Positions 9,356 to 21,120 of a stretch of 64,000 nt of DNA are shown here, piece by piece. The translations under genes were made by a program, and so were the position numbers. Source of the DNA: Glycomyces sp. TRM65418 (GTDB taxonomy: Bacteria > Actinomycetota > Actinomycetes > Mycobacteriales > Micromonosporaceae). Every line of letters starts with the position of its first letter. Position 1 is the first letter of the stretch. The DNA is taken from contig NZ_JAJFAX010000012.1 in assembly GCF_019710475.1 (NCBI RefSeq), positions 1 to 64,000 of the forward strand. The letters run 5' to 3'. The notes below the pieces were generated by a model. The model searched no databases and had not been told where the DNA came from. It worked only from the letters and a program-made list of their open reading frames with translations.

Positions 9356-9545
9356 AAATCTACGGCTTGCAAGCGGGCGCCGTGTACCGCAAATCTACGG
9401 CTTGCAAGCGGGCGCCGTGAACCCCGAATCCACGGCTCGCAACCAGGTACCGCCTACCGCGAATCCGCGGCTCGCAACCAGGTACCGCCTACCGCGAATC
9501 CGCGGCTCGCAAGCGGGCGCCGCGTACCGCCAATCCACGGCCTCC
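9356..9545. repeat. 35-bp tandem repeat array, block 1 (five full units)
   Basis: Five head-to-tail 35-bp units start at 9356, 9391, 9426, 9461 and 9496, with a partial sixth at 9531. Every unit has an ATCYRCGGCTYGCAA core followed by SNGGNRCCG. Two flavours alternate: GCGGGCGCC in units 1, 2 and 5, and CCAGGTACC in units 3 and 4. Units contain short palindromes (CTTGCAAG, GGCGCC or GGTACC). There are no spacers, so it is not a CRISPR array. It lies between the APS kinase start and ppc. Confidence 0.9.
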
Positions 9546-9730
9546 GCAACGGCCGGCAAAGGCCGTGCATCCCCGGCCCCCAGCAGGCCGGCGGGGGCCG
9601 CGAACCTACGGCGTGCGCGCATCCGCCGCGGCCTGACTCCACCCGCGCCGGACGATCGAGAAGCGGCGCGTCCCGCATGGCGGACTGAGAAAGTGGCGCG
9701 GCCATTACCGGTAAGTTACGCTGACCCTGC

Positions 9731-9835
9731 TCATCTACGGCTCCGCAAGCGGTCGCCACGGGTGCTCGTCCACGGCTCCGCAACCGAACGCCGTGGCCGC
9801 CCGCCCGCAGCTCCGCGACCGAACGCCGTGGGTGC
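9731..9835. repeat. 35-bp tandem repeat array, block 2 (three diverged units)
   Basis: Three further 35-bp units (9731, 9766, 9801) share the same core in diverged form (TCTACGGCTCCGCAA; TCCACGGCTCCGCAA; CCGCAGCTCCGCGA) and end in GCCGTGG or similar. They lie about 90-190 bp before the ppc start. The whole 9271-9924 gap contains no convincing gene; these two arrays are its main content. Confidence 0.85.
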
Positions 9836-9924
9836 GCTGAGCACGAATGCAGCAGTGACCGCGGACAAGGACGTCGGCGCGAGCAGCCCCTCCGGGTTTG
9901 CCCAGACCACCAGTGGAGACCTCC

Positions 9925-12675
<2,751 letters not shown>

Positions 12676-12690
12676 CCGGAACCCGAACGA

Positions 12691-12729
12691 CGACAGGGCC
12701 GCAGCGGCGACGCCGCTGCGGCCCTGTCG
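12691..12729 (+). terminator. ppc terminator hairpin
   Basis: Perfect 18-bp stem CGACAGGGCCGCAGCGGC with its complement around a 3-nt loop, 15 bp after the ppc stop. There is no long U-tract. Confidence 0.85.
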
Positions 12730-12757
12730 CGTCCGCCGAACCGCTCACTCGAATGAT

Positions 12758-12793
12758 TTGACAATATATTGTCAATATGACAGACTGTTGTCA
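12758..12793. promoter_or_regulatory. twin MarR-type operators
   Basis: A perfect 18-bp palindrome (TTGACAATATATTGTCAA, 12758-12775) is followed by a second site TGACA-N6-TGTCA (12778-12793). The pair lies 23-58 bp before the start of the DJ-1/MarR operon in an otherwise GC-rich spacer. MarR-family regulators typically bind such AT-rich palindromes next to their own gene, so autoregulation by the downstream MarR protein is likely. Confidence 0.75.
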
Positions 12794-12815
12794 ATGAAGG
12801 TTGAGGAGCGGGAAC

Positions 12816-13433
12816 ATGACGAAGCACGTGCACATGGCGGTCTACGACACCTTGGCCGACTGGGAGGTCGGTTACGCGACCGCCCATATCAACGCCGTCG
12901 AATGGCAGCGCGAACCCGGCCGCTACGAGGTCCGCACCGTCGGCGAAGGGCCGGGACCCGTCCGGACCAAGGGCGGCATGACGATCACACCGGACCTCAC
13001 ACTCGATGAGCTCCGCCCCGAGGACAGCGCCATGCTGATCCTCCCCGGCGCGGACACCTGGCTCGCCGGAGGCAACGCGGGCTTCGCCCAGCAGGCCCGG
13101 CGGTTCCTCGACGCCGGCGTCCCGGTCGCGGCGATCTGCGGCGCGACCGGAGGACTGGCCGCCGAAGGCCTGCTCGACGACCGCCGCCACACCAGCAACG
13201 CCCCCGAATTCGTAGAGGCCTTCGGATCCAAGGGCGCCGCGCTCTACTGCGACGTCCCGGCCGTCACCGACCGCGGGCTCATCACCGCCACCGGCACCAA
13301 ACCCGTGGACTTCGCCCGCGAGGTGTTCGCCGCACTCGACCTGTACACGCCCGAGGTGCTGGCCTCCTGGTACAAGCTCTACGGCCTCGGCGACCCGGCC
13401 GGATACTTCGAGCTGACGGGCGAGGCCGCATGA
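12816..13433 (+). CDS. DJ-1/PfpI-family protein
   Basis: A 205-aa DJ-1/PfpI (class I glutamine amidotransferase-like) protein. The nucleophile-elbow Cys is Cys108 in VPVAAICGATGGLA; a conserved Glu is Glu17 in the WEVGYA segment. Family members include deglycase/glyoxalase-like and stress proteins; the exact activity cannot be read. ATG at 12816 is set by GAGGAG at 12803-12808; an upstream in-frame start at 12801 lies within that site. The stop overlaps the next start as ATGA, so it forms an operon with the MarR regulator and sits behind its operators. Confidence 0.85.
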   Translation: MTKHVHMAVYDTLADWEVGYATAHINAVEWQREPGRYEVRTVGEGPGPVRTKGGMTITPDLTLDELRPEDSAMLILPGADTWLAGGNAGFAQQARRFLDAGVPVAAICGATGGLAAEGLLDDRRHTSNAPEFVEAFGSKGAALYCDVPAVTDRGLITATGTKPVDFAREVFAALDLYTPEVLASWYKLYGLGDPAGYFELTGEAA

Positions 13434-13885
13434 GCGACCGCCAGGCACTGCTCTCGGGGATGGCCCTGACCGTGTTCCGCCTGAACGGCCAGTTCCTCGA
13501 CATCGCCGAAGGACTGGCCCGCCCGGCCGGCCTGACCGCCGCGCACTGGCAGGTCCTCGGCGCGGTCCTGAAGGAACCGCTTCCCGTGGCGGGCATCGCT
13601 CGCGCGATGGGCATCACCCGCCAGGCCGTGCAGCGCATCGCGGACCTCCTGGCCGCGAACGGCATGGTGGAGTACCGGCCCAACCCCGCCCACCGGCGCG
13701 CCAAACTGGTCGCGCCGACCGCGCAGGGCCTGGAGGCCGTGGAGCGGATCGGCCCCGCGCACGCCGCATTCGCCGACCGCCTGGTCGAGGCGCTGGGCGA
13801 GGACCGGGCCGCCGAGATGCACGAACTGCTGCGAGCACTCTCGGCGACCTTGGAGACCTTGGCGTCGGACCAGGACCGCACCTGA
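13430..13885 (+). CDS. MarR-family transcriptional regulator
   Basis: A 151-aa winged-helix regulator with the MarR layout: N-terminal dimerisation helix, helix-turn-helix around PVAGIARAMGITRQAVQRIA (about 62-80), and the wing containing NPAHRRAKLVAPT. It probably senses a small phenolic or oxidant and represses its own operon via the palindromes at 12758-12793. Coupled by a 4-bp overlap to the DJ-1-like gene. Confidence 0.9.
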   Translation: MSDRQALLSGMALTVFRLNGQFLDIAEGLARPAGLTAAHWQVLGAVLKEPLPVAGIARAMGITRQAVQRIADLLAANGMVEYRPNPAHRRAKLVAPTAQGLEAVERIGPAHAAFADRLVEALGEDRAAEMHELLRALSATLETLASDQDRT

Positions 13886-14225
13886 TGCCACCGGGCAAAA
13901 TGTCAACCGCTCGCGAAGTTATCCACAGGCTGAAAAAGAATCCTTGAGTGCGTTGACTTCTTGTGAAAAGCTTGCCCCAGTTTTGGTGTAGGTGAGGCGG
14001 TTGGTAGGGGACCGCGCGGACCGCCGAAAGACTCGGGTCGCGGGGTTGGCTCCCGCGCCCGGGCACCTGCACCAGGCCACCGCGGTAGCGAGGGCGGCCG
14101 ACCCGGCCAAGGTCGGTCGCCCCCGCCACAACAAGACTTGAAGCAGCGCTTTCTCGGAGGCGTCGCCGTGGGCCCTCGTGGTAGGTTCTGGCCACGTTTC
14201 CCCCGATCACCGAGAGCGCGAGGCC
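13886..14225. other. 340-bp gene-free spacer with an AT-rich segment
   Basis: No convincing gene. The first 120 bp are unusually AT-rich and contain one perfect DnaA-box-like nonamer (TTATCCACA, 13919-13927) and a TTGACT hexamer. A TAGGTT hexamer at about 14181 could be the -10 for the following methyltransferase gene. A single DnaA box without neighbours does not indicate an origin. Confidence 0.4.
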
Positions 14226-15062
14226 ATGGCGAGAGTCCTGCGGGTCAGTGTCCGGAACGCCCGGTACCAGCAGTGGGAAACCCTGCTGCACAACCGGACC
14301 AAGCGCCACCGGGCCGGATCCTTCCTCGTTCAGGGCGTGCGGCCGATCTCGCTCGCACTCGAACACCACTGGACGATCGAGGCCCTCCTCTACGACGCCG
14401 ACCGCGGACGTCTCTCCGACTGGGCCCGCGGGGTGCTCGAACGGCCCCATGTCGAGCAGTACGGCGTCGCCGGGCCGCTCCTGGCCGAACTCGGCGGCAA
14501 GGACGAGACGCCGCCCGAACTGCTCGCGCAAGTGGCGATCCCGCATCAGCGGCTCGCCGACCTGGAAGTGGGCCCCGGCTGGCTCGGGCTCGTGGTCGAC
14601 CGGCCGACCAGCCCCGGGAACGTGGGATCGCTGATCCGCTCGGCCGACGCCTTCGGGGCCGATGCGGTGATCGTCACCGGCCGCAACGCCGCCGACCCGT
14701 ACGACCCCAAAGCAGTCCGGGCCTCCACGGGAAGCCTCTTCGCGATCCCGGTGATCAACGCCGCCTCCGCTCACGAGGTCGTCGAATGGGTCCGCAAGCA
14801 GGCCCATCCGCCGTTCATCGTCGGAACCGACGAACGCGGCGAGCGGGCGCTGTCGGATCACGACCTCCGTGGCGCCTCGCTGCTGGTGATCGGCAACGAG
14901 ACCGCCGGGATGTCGAAGGCCTGGTGCGAACTCGCCGACGCGACCGCGCGCATCCCCATGTCGCCCAAGGCCGCCTCCTCGCTCAACGCGGCGAACGCCG
15001 GGTCCGTCGCCCTCTACGAGGCCGTCCGCCAACGCGCCGCCCAGGAACAGCCCGGCGCTTGA
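14226..15062 (+). CDS. SpoU/TrmH-family RNA 2'-O-methyltransferase
   Basis: A 278-aa SPOUT methyltransferase. The N-terminal 100 residues form an RNA-binding-type domain (NRTKRHRAGSFLVQGVRPI). The SPOUT motifs follow: VVDRPTSPGNVGSLIRSADAFG, VIGNETAGMS, and the C-terminal IPMSPKAASSLNAANAGSVALYE that binds SAM in a knot. It should methylate a ribose in rRNA or tRNA; the target is not predictable. ATG at 14226 follows CGAGAGCGAGG. It is unlikely to be a thiopeptide-resistance enzyme of the second RiPP cluster, being 35 kb away. Confidence 0.88.
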   Translation: MARVLRVSVRNARYQQWETLLHNRTKRHRAGSFLVQGVRPISLALEHHWTIEALLYDADRGRLSDWARGVLERPHVEQYGVAGPLLAELGGKDETPPELLAQVAIPHQRLADLEVGPGWLGLVVDRPTSPGNVGSLIRSADAFGADAVIVTGRNAADPYDPKAVRASTGSLFAIPVINAASAHEVVEWVRKQAHPPFIVGTDERGERALSDHDLRGASLLVIGNETAGMSKAWCELADATARIPMSPKAASSLNAANAGSVALYEAVRQRAAQEQPGA

Positions 15063-15253
15063 GCGGCCGGCGCCGGGGATCGAATTGCCTCGAGTGATCG
15101 GCGAGCCGCCGAATCCCGACGGCCGCTCCGCGGGGAAGGGCACCGGAACCACACCGTGGAAGGGCACTGAGCGCCGAGCCGGCCGATCAGACTGCGACCT
15201 CTCGGAGGCCATCGCCGTCCGCGTCTCTCCGGGCTGGGCGGAGACGCCCCGCG

Positions 15254-16126
15254 TTACCGCGACGCCGGTGCGGCGCTCTGGTCCGACTTCTCCTCGGCGA
15301 GCTTCCGCTCGTGCTGCTCCACCGCTTTCGCCCACAGGGCTTCGACTTCGGCGTCGGCCAGCGTGAGGTTGAAGGGCCCCCGCAGCAGGTCCGCGAATGC
15401 GGACCGGTCGGCGACCACGGTGACGGTCTTCCCGTCGGGCAGCGCCGGGTCGTACACGGTCAGCGTCCGCGCCCGCAGCCCCCACATGTCGCTCTCGCGG
15501 GGACTCTGCACGGTCAGCGTCTTCACGAACGGCGACTCCGGCGACGTCGACAGCTCCTCGCACTTCGCCGCGAACTCGCCGACCTGCCGTTCCTCCAGCT
15601 CGAAGTCGAACGTCAAGTTCGTGACCCGCGGGTCGATCGAACAGCGCCACACGCCGTCCTCAAGGTTCCACATCCCGAAGTTGAAGGCCCCCACCCGGTA
15701 GCTGCCGTTGCGGATCGGCAGCGGATCGCGGAAGCCCGTCCCGATCCCGGCGTCGGCCAGGTATTCCTCACCAGCCGGGAACCGCACCACCAGCGGCATG
15801 TGGTTCCACCAGTTCCCGTCGCCCTCGGTCTCGCGCGCGACCCCGCCGAGGACGCGGCGCACGTCGAAGCCCATCGCCTCCAGCGCGTGCGCGAGGACCC
15901 CGTTGTGCTCGTAGCAGTAGCCGCCGCGTCCGCCCGTGACGAACTTCGCGAACAGCGCGTCCGCCTCGAGCCGGATCGGCCTGCCCAGCTGGATGTCCAG
16001 GTTCTCGTACGGCATCGCGGCGACGTGGGCGCGGTGGACCCGGCGCAGCGCGTGCAGCGTCGGGCGCCTCGGAGCGCTGATCCCGATGCGCTTCAGATAA
16101 GCGGCGAGCTGCGAGGAGTCGAACAC
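15254..16126 (-). CDS. nat: arylamine N-acetyltransferase
   Basis: Cytoplasmic NAT (290 aa) that transfers acetyl from acetyl-CoA to arylamines or hydrazines. The catalytic triad is visible: Cys71 in GRGGYCYE, His109 in NWWNHMPLVV and Asp125 in YLADAGIG. Length is normal for the family. The start is GTG at 16126; a TATGGT hexamer (16133-16138, minus strand) ends 6 nt before it, so a leaderless mRNA is likely. The 15063-15253 spacer to the methyltransferase shows nothing recognisable. Confidence 0.93.
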   Translation of the reverse strand: MFDSSQLAAYLKRIGISAPRRPTLHALRRVHRAHVAAMPYENLDIQLGRPIRLEADALFAKFVTGGRGGYCYEHNGVLAHALEAMGFDVRRVLGGVARETEGDGNWWNHMPLVVRFPAGEEYLADAGIGTGFRDPLPIRNGSYRVGAFNFGMWNLEDGVWRCSIDPRVTNLTFDFELEERQVGEFAAKCEELSTSPESPFVKTLTVQSPRESDMWGLRARTLTVYDPALPDGKTVTVVADRSAFADLLRGPFNLTLADAEVEALWAKAVEQHERKLAEEKSDQSAAPASR

Positions 16127-16308
16127 CCCTAGACCATAGCGCGAGCGGCAGGACCGGGTAGGGGCCGTGATCGGAGCGGTACGCGAATGATGTTGCGGGA
16201 CTGATGTTTCGCCACGCCTGGGACCCCGGGTGTCGTGCCCGTGTGGGATAGTCTCTCCAATCCTCCCACTGCGCCCGCAGCAACACCGCCCTTGAAGGAG
16301 TCCCCGCT

Positions 16309-17142
16309 ATGGTCATGGGCCCGACCCACGCCATGTCCGGCGCCGCCCTGTGGCTGGCAGGCTCGGCCGCCGCCGACATATGGTTCGGCATCGACCAGTC
16401 CTCCGCCGAACTCGTCGTCGGCACCATCGCCTGCGCCGGAGCCGCCCTCTACCCCGACATCGACTGCGCCGGCAAGGTCACCGAGAACAAGGGCGGATCC
16501 ACTGTGGCCCGGTCCTTCGGTGTCGCGTCGCTCCTCGTGGCCGAAGTGGTCGAGCGCCTCTGCTACTGGTTCTACCTGCTCACGAAGTCCAAGCAGGACA
16601 AGAAACGGAAGAACGGGCACCGCACCTTCACCCACACCGCCGTCCACGCCGGGCTCGTCGGCGTCGGCACCGGGGCCCTGGCCGCCCAGTTCGGGAAACC
16701 GGCGGTCATCGCGATCCTGTTCGTGCTCACCGGTCTGGCGGTGCGCGGCCTGCTCGCCGAGACCGTCGCGAAGAAGGGCTGGGTCGTCACCACCGCCGTC
16801 GCGCTGGCCGCCTCGTACGGCATGTACCGGCTCCTGCCCGACACGCGCCAATACTGGATCCTCGGCCTCGCCATGGGGATCGGCTGCTTCATCCACATCC
16901 TCGGCGACATGATCACGAAGATGGGCTCGCCGCTGTTCTTCCCGATCCCGATCAAGGGCCGCCGCTGGAACGACATCGGCCTGCCCAACGCGATCGCCCT
17001 CCGCGCGGGCGGCAAGGAGGAGAACCGCATCCTCCTGCCGATCCTCACCGTCCTCGTCGTCATCGGCATGTTCTGGAACCTGCCCGAGGTCCAGAACCTC
17101 ATCTTCGAGCAGAGCAGCAGCGGCAAGGGCGCGGCCGAATAG
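16309..17142 (+). CDS. YdjM-like (DUF457) membrane protein
   Basis: A 277-aa polytopic membrane protein of the LexA-regulated YdjM/DUF457 group, annotated as putative metal-dependent hydrolase. Family marks are the start GPTHAMSGAALWL, LYPDIDCAG (about 45-53), NGHRTFTHTAVHAG (conserved His pair) and FIHILGDMITKMGSP. About five transmembrane helices. Function is not established. ATG at 16309 has GAAGGAG 8 nt upstream. It stands alone before mfd. Confidence 0.85.
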   Translation: MVMGPTHAMSGAALWLAGSAAADIWFGIDQSSAELVVGTIACAGAALYPDIDCAGKVTENKGGSTVARSFGVASLLVAEVVERLCYWFYLLTKSKQDKKRKNGHRTFTHTAVHAGLVGVGTGALAAQFGKPAVIAILFVLTGLAVRGLLAETVAKKGWVVTTAVALAASYGMYRLLPDTRQYWILGLAMGIGCFIHILGDMITKMGSPLFFPIPIKGRRWNDIGLPNAIALRAGGKEENRILLPILTVLVVIGMFWNLPEVQNLIFEQSSSGKGAAE

Positions 17143-17257
17143 GCCCGCGACGGACGCGGCCGAGCCCCGCCGATCGGTCTCGGCGACCGCCTCCGAGCAG
17201 TCGGTGAACACGCTCGTCGAAGCCTGCGAGCGGTAAATCGAGCGAAGTCACGCGAGG

Positions 17258-17263
17258 TAGACT
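17258..17263 (+). promoter_or_regulatory. candidate mfd -10
   Basis: TAGACT about 100 bp before the mfd ATG in the 219-bp spacer; a transcript would have a roughly 90-nt leader. No clear -35 element. Confidence 0.35.
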
Positions 17264-17361
17264 CGACCGGTTGCCGGAACCGGCCCCATCGGGCCGGATT
17301 CCGGCCACTTGTCGTGCTCGAAGCACACCCGTGACCGGAACACCGCGCAGGGAGCCCGCGA

Positions 17362-20300
17362 ATGTCCCAAGACCGATCCGTTCCGAAACTCGCCAGTCTG
17401 CTGCTGGCCGAGGCGAAGTCGCCGAAACTCGCGCGCCTCGCCGAACTCGCGTCCTCGTCCGACCGGCCGGTGGACGTCGTCGCCGTGCCCGGCGCGCGCC
17501 CTCTCGCCCTCGCCCAGGCCGCCGCGCACGCCTCCGGGCCCGTGCTCGCCGTCACCGCGACCTCCCGTGAGGCCGAGGAGCTCGTCGAGTCCCTGGCCTC
17601 GTTCATCCCCGAAGCGGACATCGCGCTCTACCCGGCCTGGGAGACCCTCCCGCACGAGCGCCTCTCGCCGCGTTCGGACACCGTCGGCGCCCGCCTCGAA
17701 CTGCTCCACCGCCTCCACGCCGGCGACGTCCCCCGCGTCATCGTCACCCCCGTCCGAGGCGCCCTTCAGCCCCAGCTCAAAGGCCTCGGCGCGCGCGAAC
17801 CCGTGCAGCTGCGCCGCGGCGACGAGACCGACCTCACCGACCTGGCCGCCCACCTGGTCGACCTCGCCTACGAACGCGTCGACCTCGTGGAGAAGCGGGG
17901 CGAGTTCGCCGTGCGCGGCGGCATCCTGGACGTCTTCCCGCCCACCGCCGAGCACCCCCTGCGCCTGGAGTTCTTCGGCGACGAGGTCGACTCCATCCGC
18001 GAGTTCTCCGTCGCCGACCAGCGCTCCCTCGACGAGGCCCCCGAGCTGCGCGCCGTCGCCTGCCGCGAGCTGCTCCTCACCGAGGACGTGCGCGAACGGG
18101 CCGCCGCCCTCGGCGAGGACTACCCCGGCCTGGCCGACATGTGCGCCAAACTCGCCCAAGGCATCCCCGTCGAAGGCATGGAGTCCCTGCTCCCGGCCCT
18201 CTCGGGACCCGATGAGCTGCAGCTGTTCCAAGAGGTCCTGCCCGGGGACGCCCTCATCGTCGCGATCGACCCCGAGCGCATCCGCTCCCGCGCCCTCGAC
18301 CTCGTCGCCACCTCGAACGAGTTCCTCGAGGCCTCTTGGGCCGCCGCCGCGGCCGGGGCCCAAGCGCCCGTGGACCTCGGCGCCGGCACCTTCACCGACC
18401 TCGCCGAGGCCCGCACCACCGCGCTCGCCGCGGGGCAGCGCTGGTGGACGATCTCGCCGTTCGCGGCGGTCCCCGAATCGGATCCCGTCGCCGCCGAACT
18501 CGCGGCCATCACGGGGGAGTCGCCGACCTCGGGCGGTGTCTCGGACGACTCGATCACCGTGGACCTCGGGATCACCGAGACGCCGCGCTACCACGGCAAC
18601 ACGGCCCAGCTCGTCGCGGACATGCAGGGTTGGACGCGCGAAGGCCGCGCCGTCGCGGTGGTCTACCCGGCCCTCGGCGGGGCCGAGCGCGCCGCCGAGC
18701 AGCTGCGCGCCGAAGGCGTCGGCGCCCACCTCGACGCCGCGCCCGGGGCGTTCCCGAAAGGCGAGGTGGTCGCCTGCACCGGCACGCTCAGCCTCGGTTT
18801 CATCGACGACGCCTCCGGGCTCGTCGTCGTCACCGCCGCGGACATCGCCGGCGGCAAGGCCCTCGCGGCCCAGAAGCCCCGGAAGGGCAAGGCCACCAAG
18901 CGCCGCGGCGCGGTCAACCCGCTCGAGCTCTCCCCGGGCGACTACGTGGTGCACGACTCGCACGGCGTCGGCAAGTACGTCGAGATGGTGCGCCGCTCGA
19001 TCGGCGGGGCCGAGCGCGAGTACCTCGTGATCGAGTACGCCGCCTCGAAGCGCGGCCAGCCCGGCGACCGCCTGTTCGTCCCCACGGACGCGCTGGACCA
19101 GCTCACCCGCTACGTCGGCGGCGAGCAGCCGAGCCTGCACAAGCTGGGCGGCACCGACTGGCAGAAGACGAAGCGCCGCGCCCGCAAGGCCGTCCGCGAG
19201 ATCGCCGCCGAGCTCATCCAGCTGTACGCGGCCCGTCAAGCGGCCCAGGGGCACGCGTTCAGCCCGGACACGCCGTGGCAGCGCGAGCTGGAGGACGCGT
19301 TCCCGTACATCGAGACTCCCGACCAGATGTCGGCCATCATGGACACCAAGGCCGACATGGAGGCCCGCGTCCCGATGGACCGCCTGGTCATGGGCGACGT
19401 CGGCTACGGCAAGACCGAGGTCGCCGTCCGGGCCGCGTTCAAGGCGGTGCAGGACGGCAAGCAGGTCGCCGTCCTCGTGCCGACGACGCTGCTGGCGAGT
19501 CAGCATTACGGCACGTTCGTGGAGCGCATGGGGCAGTTCCCGGTGAAGATCAAGCAGCTCTCGCGGTTCCAGTCGGCTCGCGAGGCCGCGGAGATCCAGC
19601 GGGGCATCGCGGCGGGGGAGATCGACATCCTCGTGGGCACCCACCGGCTTCTCCAGGCCGAGACGCGCTTCAAGGACCTCGGGCTGATCATCGTGGACGA
19701 AGAGCAGCGGTTCGGCGTGGAGCACAAGGAGAAGCTGAAGGCGCTGCGCACGGCCGTCGACGTCCTGACCATGTCGGCGACGCCGATCCCGCGGACCCTC
19801 GAGATGGCGGTGACGGGCATCCGGGAGATGTCGACGATCGCCACGCCGCCCGAGCAGCGCCACCCGGTGCTGACCTATGTGGGCGGTTGGGAGGCGAAGC
19901 AGGTGGCCGCGGCGATCCACCGCGAGCTGCTGCGCGACGGCCAGGTGTTCTACCTGCACAACCGGGTCGAGTCCATCGACCGGGCCGCGACGAAGTTGCG
20001 CGAGCTCGTCCCCGAGGCCCGCGTGGCGGTCGCCCACGGCAAGATGACCGAGACCCAGCTGGAGCAGATCATGCAGGGTTTCTGGGAGGGCGAGTACGAC
20101 GTGCTCGTCTCGACCACGATCATCGAGTCCGGCATCGACATCCCGAACGCGAACACGCTCATCGTGGAGCGCGCGGACCTGCTGGGGCTCTCGCAGCTGC
20201 ACCAGATCCGGGGCCGCGTGGGCCGCAGCCGCGAGCGCGCGTACGCGTACTTCCTGTACCCGCCGGAGCAGACGCTCTCGGACACGGCGCACGAGCGGCT

Positions 20301-20955
20301 GGCGACGATCGCGCAGCACTCGGAGCTCGGCGCGGGCATGTACGTGGCGATGAAGGACCTGGAGATCCGCGGCGCGGGCAACCTGCTGGGGGCGGAGCAG
20401 TCGGGGCACATCGCCGACGTGGGCTTCGACCTCTACCTGCGCATGGTCGGGGAGGCGGTGACCTCGTTCAAGGGCGGCGGTGAGGAGCCGCCGGCCCCGG
20501 TGAAGGTGGACCTGCCGCTGGACGCGAACATCCCGTTCGACTATGTGGAGGTCGAGCGGCTGCGGCTGGAGATGTACCGCAAGATCTCCGAGGTCCACAG
20601 CGAGGCCGAGCTCGAAGAGGTGCGTGAGGAGATGGAGGACCGGTACGGGCCCGCGCCCGACCAGGTGCAGACGCTGTTCCATCTGGCCCGGTTCCGCCTG
20701 CTCGCGCGTCGCCACGGTCTCACGGACGTCGCCTTGCAGGGCAAGAACCTTCGTTTCTCCACTGTGGATCTTCCGGATTCGAAGCAGATGCGTCTGGGCC
20801 GCCATTATCCGGACGCGCACTACAAGGAGGCGGCAGGGCTCATCAGCGTCCCGCGCCCGACCACGTCGAAGATCGGCGGGAAGCCCCTGGAAGGCCTCGC
20901 GCTCCTGCAGTGGTGCGCGGACCTGATCACGGACGTCATCCCCGAAGCGGCATAA
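17362..20955 (+). CDS. mfd: transcription-repair coupling factor Mfd
   Basis: A 1197-aa DNA translocase that removes stalled RNA polymerase and recruits UvrA. The N-terminal UvrB-like region (about 1-390) includes WETLPHERLSP and FFGDEVDSIREF. The RNA-polymerase-interacting domain starts near LSPGDYVVHDSHGVGKYVEM (about 525-545). The helicase/translocase has Walker A GDVGYGKTEV (about 676), DEEQ box (about 778), SATPIPRTL, GRVGRS and the RGAGNLLGAEQSGH motif, followed by the C-terminal TRCF domain. Length and order are typical. Confidence 0.97.
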   Translation: MSQDRSVPKLASLLLAEAKSPKLARLAELASSSDRPVDVVAVPGARPLALAQAAAHASGPVLAVTATSREAEELVESLASFIPEADIALYPAWETLPHERLSPRSDTVGARLELLHRLHAGDVPRVIVTPVRGALQPQLKGLGAREPVQLRRGDETDLTDLAAHLVDLAYERVDLVEKRGEFAVRGGILDVFPPTAEHPLRLEFFGDEVDSIREFSVADQRSLDEAPELRAVACRELLLTEDVRERAAALGEDYPGLADMCAKLAQGIPVEGMESLLPALSGPDELQLFQEVLPGDALIVAIDPERIRSRALDLVATSNEFLEASWAAAAAGAQAPVDLGAGTFTDLAEARTTALAAGQRWWTISPFAAVPESDPVAAELAAITGESPTSGGVSDDSITVDLGITETPRYHGNTAQLVADMQGWTREGRAVAVVYPALGGAERAAEQLRAEGVGAHLDAAPGAFPKGEVVACTGTLSLGFIDDASGLVVVTAADIAGGKALAAQKPRKGKATKRRGAVNPLELSPGDYVVHDSHGVGKYVEMVRRSIGGAEREYLVIEYAASKRGQPGDRLFVPTDALDQLTRYVGGEQPSLHKLGGTDWQKTKRRARKAVREIAAELIQLYAARQAAQGHAFSPDTPWQRELEDAFPYIETPDQMSAIMDTKADMEARVPMDRLVMGDVGYGKTEVAVRAAFKAVQDGKQVAVLVPTTLLASQHYGTFVERMGQFPVKIKQLSRFQSAREAAEIQRGIAAGEIDILVGTHRLLQAETRFKDLGLIIVDEEQRFGVEHKEKLKALRTAVDVLTMSATPIPRTLEMAVTGIREMSTIATPPEQRHPVLTYVGGWEAKQVAAAIHRELLRDGQVFYLHNRVESIDRAATKLRELVPEARVAVAHGKMTETQLEQIMQGFWEGEYDVLVSTTIIESGIDIPNANTLIVERADLLGLSQLHQIRGRVGRSRERAYAYFLYPPEQTLSDTAHERLATIAQHSELGAGMYVAMKDLEIRGAGNLLGAEQSGHIADVGFDLYLRMVGEAVTSFKGGGEEPPAPVKVDLPLDANIPFDYVEVERLRLEMYRKISEVHSEAELEEVREEMEDRYGPAPDQVQTLFHLARFRLLARRHGLTDVALQGKNLRFSTVDLPDSKQMRLGRHYPDAHYKEAAGLISVPRPTTSKIGGKPLEGLALLQWCADLITDVIPEAA

Positions 20956-20960
20956 GGAGA

Positions 20961-20980
20961 CCGGCCGCGACGGCGGCCGG
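20961..20980. terminator. short GC hairpin after mfd
   Basis: CCGGCCGC / GCGGCCGG around a 4-nt loop, 5 bp after the mfd stop and between convergent genes. It lacks a U-tract, so terminator activity is only plausible. Confidence 0.4.
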
Positions 20981-21120
20981 ACCGGGCGAGCGGGCCCTCC
21001 CTCCCGGAGCGGCCCGCCTCGCCTGCATGGCCGTCGACCCCGGCTGCGGCCGCCCGGAGGGAGCGCGCCGGTGTCGCCGCGGGCGAGGAGGACGCTCCGA
21101 CCGGCGGCGCCCGCGGCCGC

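Noticed and set aside
9356-9835. CRISPR array
   Set aside because: Units are contiguous with no spacers, and no cas genes are nearby.
13919-13927. Perfect DnaA-box nonamer TTATCCACA as a sign of a replication origin
   Set aside because: Only one box, no cluster, no dnaA/dnaN or AT-rich unwinding element; a chance match or regulatory site is more likely.
14226-15062. SpoU methyltransferase as self-resistance gene of the azole-peptide cluster
   Set aside because: It is 35 kb away and set among housekeeping genes; no sequence feature identifies the thiostrepton-resistance subgroup.
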